A stretch of 64,000 nucleotides of DNA from Pseudoalteromonas caenipelagi (GTDB lineage: Bacteria; Pseudomonadota; Gammaproteobacteria; Enterobacterales; Alteromonadaceae): NCBI RefSeq assembly GCF_013140855.1, contig NZ_JABBPG010000011.1, forward strand, positions 100,889 through 164,888. The letters run 5' to 3'. The translations under genes were made by a program, and so were the position numbers. Below are positions 27,216-34,613 of the stretch, in pieces. Position 1 is the stretch's first letter. Each line of letters starts with the position of its first letter. Below the pieces are notes generated by a model. That model ran no database searches. It was not told where the DNA came from and was given only the letters and a program-made list of their open reading frames with translations.

Positions 27216-27423
27216 GGCTCGGGGTGCGGTTTAAGCTAATCGCACCCAATTTTGCGGCAACGATGATAATAATTAAAACCACTGCGGAGAAAATAACCCG
27301 ACGACCTAGGTAATGAGACATGGGCCTACCATCACTTGGGTTTTTAAGCATTAAAAATAGCGCCCTAAATAAATTAAAAATAATAAACAGCAGTAACAGA
27401 ACAATAATAAATTTAATCAGCAT
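27121..27423 (-). CDS. DUF2909-family small membrane protein, antisense within the cox operon
   Basis: 100 aa beginning MLIKFIIVLLLLFIIFNLFR, with two membrane helices (about 3-24 and 46-66) and the basic loop PMSHYLGRRVIFSAVV, typical of DUF2909 proteins found in cox loci. Most members I know of are about 65-70 aa; here a polar tail of about 30 residues is added and its codons lie opposite the 3' end of coxC, so the tail may reflect loss of an earlier stop. AAGGA lies 6 nt before the ATG. It is opposite in direction to every neighbour. Role unknown, presumably oxidase-related. Confidence 0.75.
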   Translation of the reverse strand: MLIKFIIVLLLLFIIFNLFRALFLMLKNPSDGRPMSHYLGRRVIFSAVVLIIIIVAAKLGAISLNRTPSLTAHTQKQTNTTKQHLQSASTKLQLEKQSVV

Positions 27424-27434
27424 AGTGAGTCCTT

Positions 27435-28154
27435 ATGCAACAAAGAGTTAAGCTCAAGTCTAGTTCAGTTATTACCTTAGTGTTAGTTTCGCTGGTGGTT
27501 CTAGTTTGCTTGATACTCGCGCTTTGGCAATGGCAAAGAGCACTTGATAAACAACAGCTTATTTACCAACAACAGCAACAACTGGGATTAAACTCAAAAC
27601 AAATTCTGACACTACCACCACAGAGCAATAATGGCTTATCTACTACGATTACAGGACAATTTATCGAGCCTTTTGTATGGTTTTTAGATAATCAGGTGCT
27701 TGATGGTCAAATAGGTTTTGATGTATTAGCTTTGCTTAGGCTCAGCTCTGACACCGACAAACAAGTGTTGGTTAACCTAGGTTTTATCGCTGCTAAACAA
27801 GGTCGGCAGACTCCCATTGTGAAACTACCGACCCATCAAGTGTCCTTAGATGTGCTTATTAAATCTCAAGATTTAGTCGGCTTTACCCTCGCAACCCAAC
27901 CTAACATGAACTCAGAACAGCCCCAATTATTACAATATATAGATTTAGCGTTTCTGAGCCAGTCCTCACAAGAGACTATTTATCCATTAGTGGCCTATCA
28001 GCAAGGTGAAAAGCCAATACTCGCAAAGCCTCATTATCAACATGTGGTGATGTCTGCGGATAAGCATAAAGCCTATGCACTGCAGTGGTTACTTATCGCA
28101 TTTGCAGCGGCTGTAATCGCGTATGTAGCGATAAAAAAAGGAAAACAATCATGA
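27435..28154 (+). CDS. SURF1-family cytochrome oxidase assembly protein
   Basis: SURF1 (Shy1) supports insertion of heme a into subunit I. 239 aa with a helix at each end (about 12-34 and 210-232) and a periplasmic domain between. Family features: LALWQWQRALDKQQ after the first helix, ITGQFIEPFVWFLDNQ, VLVNLGFIAA and YALQWLLIAFAAAVIAYV at the end. The start is only 11 bp from the divergent DUF2909 start; its stop overlaps the next gene as ATGA. Confidence 0.9.
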   Translation: MQQRVKLKSSSVITLVLVSLVVLVCLILALWQWQRALDKQQLIYQQQQQLGLNSKQILTLPPQSNNGLSTTITGQFIEPFVWFLDNQVLDGQIGFDVLALLRLSSDTDKQVLVNLGFIAAKQGRQTPIVKLPTHQVSLDVLIKSQDLVGFTLATQPNMNSEQPQLLQYIDLAFLSQSSQETIYPLVAYQQGEKPILAKPHYQHVVMSADKHKAYALQWLLIAFAAAVIAYVAIKKGKQS

Positions 28155-28651
28155 TACAACGACCTTTAGGAATATTTATTGTGTGCTGTTTGGTTCCTCT
28201 CATTTTGGCGTATACAGCTATAAAGCTTGATTGGTTGCCTGAGCATACAACAAATCATGGGCAATTTTTGAAATCTGAGCTGCGTATCCCAAGCTGGCAA
28301 CCAACAGGTGCTCCTCTTTGGACTATTGCAATCAATGCTCCCAATAGTTGCGAAACCCCCTGTAAAAATCAGCTACAAGCCTTACAGAATTTGTACGTTG
28401 CACTTGGGAAGCATCAAAAGGATGTTGCGCTGGCAGTGCTTAATAGAGCACCTAATAAAGCTCTTTTGGCAAATTATCAAAGCTATAACTTAGAAGCACA
28501 GTTACCTCCAGCTAGCTTATATCTGATTGATCATACAGGTTTGGTGGTATTGCAGTATCAATACTTCGCAGAGCAGGAGAAAAACCGTGCAGAGCAAAAG
28601 GGTCTTTTGAGTGATTTAAAAAAACTATTGAAATATGCGCGTAGTAGCTAA
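28151..28651 (+). CDS. Membrane-anchored Sco-like CxxxC protein of the oxidase cluster
   Basis: 166 aa: one N-terminal membrane helix (about 7-25), then a periplasmic domain. It resembles a diverged thioredoxin/Sco fold: the motif SCETPC supplies a CxxxC pair where Sco proteins have CPDIC, and ASLYLIDHTGLVVLQYQY resembles the strand that carries the Sco His (ASVALIDPKG in the true Sco of this locus). ATG 28151 overlaps the SURF1 stop; ctaA follows 9 bp later. A thiol reductase or copper-transfer role in CuA assembly is inferred, not shown. Confidence 0.7.
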   Translation: MIQRPLGIFIVCCLVPLILAYTAIKLDWLPEHTTNHGQFLKSELRIPSWQPTGAPLWTIAINAPNSCETPCKNQLQALQNLYVALGKHQKDVALAVLNRAPNKALLANYQSYNLEAQLPPASLYLIDHTGLVVLQYQYFAEQEKNRAEQKGLLSDLKKLLKYARSS

Positions 28652-28660
28652 GGAGTGAAG

Positions 28661-29677
28661 ATGAAAAAAGCATATAAATCGCTGATTTTAGCAAGTTGTC
28701 TATTAGCCTTAGTCGTAGTGTCGTTAGGTGCATACACTCGTCTGAGTAACGCGGGTCTTGGTTGTCCTGATTGGCCTGGGTGCTATGGTTTTTTGACGGT
28801 GCCTAATGAAACCCATGAGCTGTCGGTAGTTGAGCAAAATTTTCCTGATGCTCAAGTTGAACCAGCAAAAGCTTGGATAGAAATGATCCATCGCTATTTT
28901 GCCTCCTTTTTAGGCTTGTTGATTGTTATCCTCTGTATTATTGCCTCAAAGCATCGCTTTAATAAACAAAGCGACACGCAAAGCTTGCCATTTAAGCACT
29001 CAGTGATATTGCTCGCTCTAGTGTTGCTACAGGGGATGCTTGGTATGTGGACGGTGACATTGAATCTACAGCCTTTTGTGGTAATGGGGCATCTACTTGG
29101 CGGATTTACAATTCTTTCATTGTTGGTATTACTGTATTTACGTACTAAGGCCAGATCTACTCCTGCAAATTTTGCTATGCATAATGGTTCCTTTTTTATG
29201 GCGACTTTTGCGCTTGGGGTGTTAGTAATACAAATAGCCTTGGGTGGTTGGGTTGCTGCTAACTATGCTGCGCCACACTGTTCAGGGTTACCTATCTGCA
29301 GCAATATCGAGTTATTTTCTATAGAGAGTGTATTCCATTTGCCTATTGGGCAAAGTAATTATGAGTTTGGCGTATTACCCTTTGAAACTCGACTGTCTAT
29401 TCACTTTTTACATCGAATTTGGGCTTTAGTCACTGCGCTTACGATTTTTTGGGTGAGCTGGAAGCTATACAACAAAGAGCAAAGTGAGCAAATTCGCGGG
29501 GCAATAAAGTTAGTTTGTTTGGTATTGGTTACTCAGTTATTACTAGGTGCTCTAATCGTTCACTTCCAGTTTCCACTACTTCTAACCCTTTTCCATAACA
29601 TAATGGCAGCTATGCTATTACTTACCATGGTTAGATTATGCTTTTTATTAACCAATAGACAGGGAGTTGCAATATGA
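28661..29677 (+). CDS. ctaA: Heme A synthase (COX15/CtaA)
   Basis: Oxidises the methyl group of heme O to give heme A for the oxidase. 338 aa with eight membrane helices; signatures include YTRLSNAGLGCPDWPGCYGF, EMIHRYFASFLG, VVMGHLLGGFT and IHFLHRIWALVTALT, which carry the conserved heme-ligand histidines, and a Cys pair (PHCSGLPIC). ATG 28661 has AGGAG 5 nt upstream; GTG 28655 overlaps that site and is not preferred. Overlaps ctaB by 4 bp. Confidence 0.95.
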   Translation: MKKAYKSLILASCLLALVVVSLGAYTRLSNAGLGCPDWPGCYGFLTVPNETHELSVVEQNFPDAQVEPAKAWIEMIHRYFASFLGLLIVILCIIASKHRFNKQSDTQSLPFKHSVILLALVLLQGMLGMWTVTLNLQPFVVMGHLLGGFTILSLLVLLYLRTKARSTPANFAMHNGSFFMATFALGVLVIQIALGGWVAANYAAPHCSGLPICSNIELFSIESVFHLPIGQSNYEFGVLPFETRLSIHFLHRIWALVTALTIFWVSWKLYNKEQSEQIRGAIKLVCLVLVTQLLLGALIVHFQFPLLLTLFHNIMAAMLLLTMVRLCFLLTNRQGVAI

Positions 29678-30576
29678 CGATATTACATGTTTCTCACAGG
29701 TGGCAGCTAAGCACCAAGCAGTTTTTGCTAAATTGCTTAGCTATTTGCAAGATAAAAGTCGTTTTGATGTTGGTACTGACGGCATGGATTGGTATTGCTT
29801 TGGCGCCAGATATGCAAAGAGGTTGGTTAGCACAAGTTATGAGCCTATTAGGGATTGGTTTGCTGTCGGCGTCTGCAGCCGCTGTCAATCACATAGTGGA
29901 TAGAGAAATAGATAAAAAGATGGCAAGAACAAGACATAGACCGATTGCCAGTGCTCAACTTAGCATCGCCAATGCATTGTTGTTTGCATTTACATTAGCC
30001 ATCATTGGCTGCGCAATGTTGATCATATGGAGTAACATTTTGTGTACTTTGCTGACGTTAGGTGCGTTGGTTGGCTATGCAGTGATTTACACTTTGTTTT
30101 TAAAACGCGCTACGCCTCAAAATATTGTGATAGGTGGACTTGCTGGTGCGATGCCTCCATTGCTAGGTTGGGTGAGTGAAACAGGCGCCTTAAGTGCTCC
30201 TCCTTGGTTGTTAGTTATGATTATATTTACATGGACACCACCACATTTTTGGGCTTTGGCTATTGCACGTAGAAATGATTATCAAAGAGCCAATATTCCT
30301 ATGCTGCCTGTGACTCATGGTGTTTCATTTACCAAGCTGTGTATTATTGCTTATAGCATCCTGTTGGCGATTGTGTGTTTATTGCCATATCTTATCGGTA
30401 TGTCTGGGTGGATATATTTATTGTGTGCCTGTGTCTTAAATGTGTTGTTTATAGGCAAGAGCATTGGTTTGTATTGGAGTCAATGCGAACAGCAAGCTAT
30501 GGCGCTTTTCCGTTTTTCTATCAGTTATTTATTGTTATTATTCATTGCTCTATTTATCGATCAATGGTGGTTATGA
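29674..30576 (+). CDS. ctaB: Protoheme IX farnesyltransferase (heme O synthase)
   Basis: Adds the farnesyl tail to heme B, the step before CtaA. 300 aa, UbiA-type prenyltransferase with about eight helices. The prenyl-diphosphate/Mg motifs are visible as NHIVDREIDKKMARTRHRP, while IFTWTPPHFWALAIARRNDY is the CyoE/CtaB hallmark. The ATG overlaps the ctaA stop, and its own stop overlaps the Sco start, so the heme genes and Sco are one translationally coupled unit. Confidence 0.95.
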   Translation: MTILHVSHRWQLSTKQFLLNCLAICKIKVVLMLVLTAWIGIALAPDMQRGWLAQVMSLLGIGLLSASAAAVNHIVDREIDKKMARTRHRPIASAQLSIANALLFAFTLAIIGCAMLIIWSNILCTLLTLGALVGYAVIYTLFLKRATPQNIVIGGLAGAMPPLLGWVSETGALSAPPWLLVMIIFTWTPPHFWALAIARRNDYQRANIPMLPVTHGVSFTKLCIIAYSILLAIVCLLPYLIGMSGWIYLLCACVLNVLFIGKSIGLYWSQCEQQAMALFRFSISYLLLLFIALFIDQWWL

Positions 30577-31178
30577 TGAGGATCTGGTGGATCGTAGCTC
30601 TGATAACGTTAGCGTCTTGTTCAAAGCAGCAAGAATTATCAGAGCACACACTACACTATAAGGCTCCAAAACAATTAAATAATTTTGAATTGTACGATCA
30701 AAAGCAACATGTCGTGACCAATCAAGCATTGTTAGGTAAGTGGACCTTTGTTTTTTTAGGCTATACCAGTTGTCCAGATATATGTCCTATGACGTTGGCA
30801 AAATTGAGCAATGTATATGAGCAATTACAATCAGATTATCCCGTGAATGTTTGGTTTATATCTGTTGACCCTAATCGTGATAATGCACAAAAACGTGAAG
30901 CTTATATCAATTACTTTAACAGCCAATTTAAAGGATTGAGTAATGAGCATACGCAGCTATTCCCTCTGGTTAGAAATATGGGTTTGATTTACGCAATTAA
31001 TAATTCAGATGAGCCCGAATACTATGTAGATCATAGTGCGTCTGTTGCGTTGATAGACCCTAAAGGAAACTTGAATGCAATATTCAAAGCTAAGTTTTCG
31101 CCTAGTGAAGTCCCTTTAGTTGACGCCGATTCTATTGTTCGAGACTTTAAAATTATCGTATCTCAGTATGCCAACTAA
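30573..31178 (+). CDS. SCO1/SenC-family copper chaperone lipoprotein
   Basis: Delivers copper to, or reduces, the CuA site of subunit II. 201 aa: lipoprotein signal with lipobox LASC, thioredoxin fold with the copper-binding CxxxC motif SCPDICPM and the third ligand His in YYVDHSASVALID. Two adjacent ATGs (30573, 30576) are possible; the first makes an ATGA overlap with ctaB. Last gene of the oxidase locus. Confidence 0.92.
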   Translation: MMRIWWIVALITLASCSKQQELSEHTLHYKAPKQLNNFELYDQKQHVVTNQALLGKWTFVFLGYTSCPDICPMTLAKLSNVYEQLQSDYPVNVWFISVDPNRDNAQKREAYINYFNSQFKGLSNEHTQLFPLVRNMGLIYAINNSDEPEYYVDHSASVALIDPKGNLNAIFKAKFSPSEVPLVDADSIVRDFKIIVSQYAN

Positions 31179-31194
31179 CTTGAGTTGGTATGCT
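31165..31194 (+). other. Hairpin spanning the Sco stop codon
   Basis: AGTATGCCAACT and AGTTGGTATGCT pair over 12 bp (two G-U) around a 6-nt loop; the TAA sits in the loop. No T tract follows, so it is more likely a 3'-end-protecting stem-loop or a factor-dependent end than a classical terminator. Confidence 0.5.
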
Positions 31195-31318
31195 GGTACC
31201 CTCTAATAATACCTAACACCTTCATTAATTTGTCTTTCTTCAAACAAGTTTTGTGGCTTTTTTGCTATCTGCGTCTAAGCTAAATTTATGAGTTAATAAA
31301 TAGAAACTGTGCCCATAT

Positions 31319-31591
31319 ATGTTAAAGCTCCCTTCAGAGTTAGCGATAAACCAAGTTGAGGAATTACATCAGCAGGTATTGCATGAGTTAGCCGTTGAGC
31401 AGGATGTATGTGTTGATATATCTGAAGTAACCCGAGTAGATACTGCATCTATTCAGTTACTTTGTGCATTACAAAAACATCTACTCACAGTTAGCCATAA
31501 AATTCTCTGGCATGGTCACAGCCAAGCGTTCTCAAATTCTGTTGAAGAGCTTGGTTTAACGGAGTTTTTAGCTCTCAATGGTAGAAACTAA
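31319..31591 (+). CDS. STAS-domain protein, chemotaxis cluster
   Basis: 90 aa, a single STAS (anti-sigma-factor-antagonist-like) domain with the central motif ISEVTRVDTASIQLLCAL, where the Ser/Thr phosphorylation position of this family would lie. First gene of the chemotaxis operon, 9 bp before cheY. In related clusters such proteins are tied to the Che complex, but their target is poorly known. No strong ribosome-binding site is visible. Confidence 0.82.
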   Translation: MLKLPSELAINQVEELHQQVLHELAVEQDVCVDISEVTRVDTASIQLLCALQKHLLTVSHKILWHGHSQAFSNSVEELGLTEFLALNGRN

Positions 31592-31600
31592 GGGGTTGGT

Positions 31601-31963
31601 ATGAAGAAGATTTTAGCTGTGGACGATTCTGCATCGATGAGACAAATGGTGGGTTTTACACTCAAAAAAGCGGGTTTTGATGTGACAGAAGCGCGTGACG
31701 GCAGTGAAGCGCTTAGCATTGCAAAGCAACAGGGCTTTGACGCTGTTATCTCCGATGTGAATATGCCCGTCATGGATGGTATAACGCTAATCAGAGAGCT
31801 ACGTAACTTACCTAACTATAAATTTACACCGTTGCTGATGCTTACCACCGAATCAGGTTTGGATAAAAAGACTGAAGGTAAGGCAGCAGGTGCAACAGGT
31901 TGGATTGTAAAGCCTTTTAATCCCGAGCAGTTATTAGCGGTGTTGAAAAAAGTAATTCGCTAA
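31601..31963 (+). CDS. cheY: CheY-like chemotaxis response regulator
   Basis: 120-aa single receiver domain. Acidic pocket D8/D9 (LAVDDS), phospho-acceptor D52 (VISDVNMPVMDG), Thr in MLTTES and Lys104 (IVKPF) are all in place. Its position immediately before cheA makes it the cognate output regulator of this operon. Whether it binds flagellar FliM or another target cannot be told from sequence; no flagellar or cheZ gene is nearby. Confidence 0.93.
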   Translation: MKKILAVDDSASMRQMVGFTLKKAGFDVTEARDGSEALSIAKQQGFDAVISDVNMPVMDGITLIRELRNLPNYKFTPLLMLTTESGLDKKTEGKAAGATGWIVKPFNPEQLLAVLKKVIR

Positions 31964-31979
31964 TCTGAGGAGCTGGGTT

Positions 31980-34085
31980 ATGAGCATAGATCTTAGCCAG
32001 TTTTTTGAGGTATTTTTCGAAGAGAGCTTTGAAGGCCTTGATGCGATGGAATCTGAGTTACTTAACTTAGAGCCAGGGAAAGTGGATAGCGAAACGATCA
32101 ATACCATATTTAGGGCTGCACATTCGATTAAAGGTGGTAGTGGCACATTCGGTTTTACGTCTGTATCAGATTTCACACATGTGCTTGAAACCTTGCTTGA
32201 CCAAGTTCGCGATGGACAGCGTAATTTGACCACTGAGCATGTCAACTTACTCTTAAAGTCAGTGGATTGCTTGAGAACATTATTACGGGCATTACAGGCT
32301 GAACAAGAACCAGATCTAGCTGAAGCCAATGAACTACGTGAAAAGTTTGAAGAAATATTGGGCATAGCTGAAGCGCCAGCGACCACTACTGAAAGTGAAA
32401 GCGCAACAGACTTGGCCGAAAGCACATATCAAATTGATTTTAAACCTAAGCCTCACTTATTTAAAACCGGCAATGAGCCCTTGTACATGATAGGTGAGCT
32501 GGGAGAGCTGGGAGACCTTGAGACGCAAGCCTTTCATGATGCTTTGCCTGATATTGAGCAACTGCATCCAGATGAATGCTTTTTAAGCTGGCGGTTTTTT
32601 CTTACGACGCATAAAGATCAAAAAGTCATTGAAGAGATCTTTGAGTGGGTTGAAGATGACGCTGAAATCATCATTGGTGTTTGTGGAGGGATATTTGATG
32701 GCGCATCAAGCTCTATAGAAAAACAAAACAATGAACAGCAAGGGGAAGTAGAGTCACCTGATAAACAAAGTAATGATTCACCAACATCTACTGCTTTGTC
32801 TAATCCAGCCGTGCCTAGTAAAGAAAGCAATAAAAAGGCCGAGGCGCAAAAAAACACCGAAACGTCTACCTCAATCCGCGTGGGCATCGACAAGGTTGAC
32901 TCATTAATCAATATGGTTGGTGAGTTGGTGATAACTCAAGCTATGTTAAGTCAAATCGGCGAGCAAGAGGTCACTGAATCGACTATAACAGCCTTGCAAG
33001 AAGGGCTTGCTCAATTGGCACACAATACAAGAGATTTACAAGAGAATGTAATGCGCATTCGTATGTTGCCAATCAGCTTTGTGTTTAGCCGCTTCCCTCG
33101 TTTAGTAAGAGATATCTCTCAAAAACTTAATAAACAAGTTGAGCTTAAATTGCTTGGTGAGCAAACTGAGTTAGACAAAACGGTGATGGAAAAAATTTCT
33201 GATCCCATGGTACACCTAGTGAGAAACTCACTTGATCATGGTTTGGAGACGCCAGAAGAAAGAATCGCGGCCGGAAAAGATCCAGTGGGGACAGTGACAC
33301 TCAACGCATTCCACCAAGGCGGTAACATCGTTATTGAAATAATGGACGATGGTCAGGGATTAAATACTGAGAAAATTCGCAGAAAAGCCATCGCCAATGG
33401 GCTAGTTCAAGAGCATGACGAGCTATCTGCTGATGAAATTAACGAGCTTATTTTTATGCCTGGGTTTTCCACAGCTGATGAGGTCAGTGACATATCAGGT
33501 AGAGGCGTTGGTATGGATGTGGTAAGACGAAATATTCAGGCACTAAACGGCTCGGTTGAAGTTGCTTCAGCCAAAGGTGCTGGCTCTACCTTCACAATTC
33601 GATTGCCGCTTACTTTGGCGATTCTAGATGGGCAATTAGTTCAAGTCGCTGAGCACACCTATATTATCCCACTGATCTCTATCGTTGAATCGTTGCAAAT
33701 AGACATAACGAAAGTAAGTCGGGTAGGGAAAGACTTAGATGTATTGAGGCTCAGAGACGAATATATCCCAATTCTGCGCCTTTACGACATTTTTAATCAC
33801 CACGGTGCAATTGAAGAATTGGACAAGACCTTACTCGTGGTTGTTGAAAGTGACAATCATAAAGTGGGTATTCTTGTTGATGATCTTTTGGCTCAGCAAC
33901 AGGTTGTGATTAAAAGTTTAGAAGCTAACTATCAAAAAGTAGATGGTATCTCAGGTGCCACAATACTTGGAGATGGAAGAGTTTCTTTGATCGTTGATAT
34001 CTCTGGGTTAATTAAATTAAGCGGGTTAAAACGCCCAGGCACTCAAGAGTTGTTGGTAGAGCAGCAAGGAAATGAGGTGGCTTAA
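31980..34085 (+). CDS. cheA: Chemotaxis histidine kinase CheA
   Basis: 701 aa: HPt domain with H48 (FRAAHSIKGGSGTFGF), a middle region (about 155-245) that probably binds CheY/CheB, a low-complexity Asn/Ser/Lys linker (about 245-290), dimerisation helices, the HATPase domain with N box LVRNSLDHGLETPEER and G boxes MDDGQGL and GRGVGMDVV, and a C-terminal CheW-like domain (about 545-690). Autophosphorylates and passes phosphate to CheY and CheB. Stop and cheW start overlap (TAATG). Confidence 0.96.
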   Translation: MSIDLSQFFEVFFEESFEGLDAMESELLNLEPGKVDSETINTIFRAAHSIKGGSGTFGFTSVSDFTHVLETLLDQVRDGQRNLTTEHVNLLLKSVDCLRTLLRALQAEQEPDLAEANELREKFEEILGIAEAPATTTESESATDLAESTYQIDFKPKPHLFKTGNEPLYMIGELGELGDLETQAFHDALPDIEQLHPDECFLSWRFFLTTHKDQKVIEEIFEWVEDDAEIIIGVCGGIFDGASSSIEKQNNEQQGEVESPDKQSNDSPTSTALSNPAVPSKESNKKAEAQKNTETSTSIRVGIDKVDSLINMVGELVITQAMLSQIGEQEVTESTITALQEGLAQLAHNTRDLQENVMRIRMLPISFVFSRFPRLVRDISQKLNKQVELKLLGEQTELDKTVMEKISDPMVHLVRNSLDHGLETPEERIAAGKDPVGTVTLNAFHQGGNIVIEIMDDGQGLNTEKIRRKAIANGLVQEHDELSADEINELIFMPGFSTADEVSDISGRGVGMDVVRRNIQALNGSVEVASAKGAGSTFTIRLPLTLAILDGQLVQVAEHTYIIPLISIVESLQIDITKVSRVGKDLDVLRLRDEYIPILRLYDIFNHHGAIEELDKTLLVVVESDNHKVGILVDDLLAQQQVVIKSLEANYQKVDGISGATILGDGRVSLIVDISGLIKLSGLKRPGTQELLVEQQGNEVA

Positions 34086-34591
34086 TGAGCGAACACATAG
34101 GACTAAATCAACAGTTGAGTCTGGGGAAGCAGCAGGATGAAAATCAGTACCTTACTTTCATGATGGCTGGTGAAGAATATGGCCTAGATATTCTAGCTGT
34201 ACAGGAGATCCGTGGGTGGGAGGATGTTACGGCCATACCAAATGCTCCAGATTTTGTTAAAGGCGCAATTAATTTGCGCGGGACAATTGTGCCTATTATT
34301 GATCTAAGACTTCGATTTGGTATTGCCAGTATTAGTTACGGGCCATTAACCGTGGTTATCGTTGTATCAGTACAAATCAGAGAACAGCAAAAGGTAATGG
34401 GTCTAGTCGTTGATGCTGTTTCAGATGTTTACAGTATTTCAGAAGAAAAGGCGAAAGATGTTCCAGACTTTCAAGATTCTGATAATGGGCAGTATGTACA
34501 TGGGTTAGTCAATGTGGGCGAAAAAATGGTGGTTTTGCTTAACTTAGCAAAAGTGCTTGACCTGAGTGTGAAGCAAGTTGCACAAGGTTGA
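34085..34591 (+). CDS. cheW: Chemotaxis coupling protein CheW
   Basis: 168 aa. Links CheA to chemoreceptors. CheW fold signatures: FMMAGEEYGLDILAVQEIRGW, IPNAPDFVKGAINLRGTIVPI and VVDAVSDVYSI. Shares a base with the cheA stop and lies 22 bp before the MCP gene, so receptor, coupler and kinase are produced together. Confidence 0.96.
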   Translation: MSEHIGLNQQLSLGKQQDENQYLTFMMAGEEYGLDILAVQEIRGWEDVTAIPNAPDFVKGAINLRGTIVPIIDLRLRFGIASISYGPLTVVIVVSVQIREQQKVMGLVVDAVSDVYSISEEKAKDVPDFQDSDNGQYVHGLVNVGEKMVVLLNLAKVLDLSVKQVAQG

Positions 34592-34613
34592 AATTAAAGG
34601 AAAAGGTGAGAGC

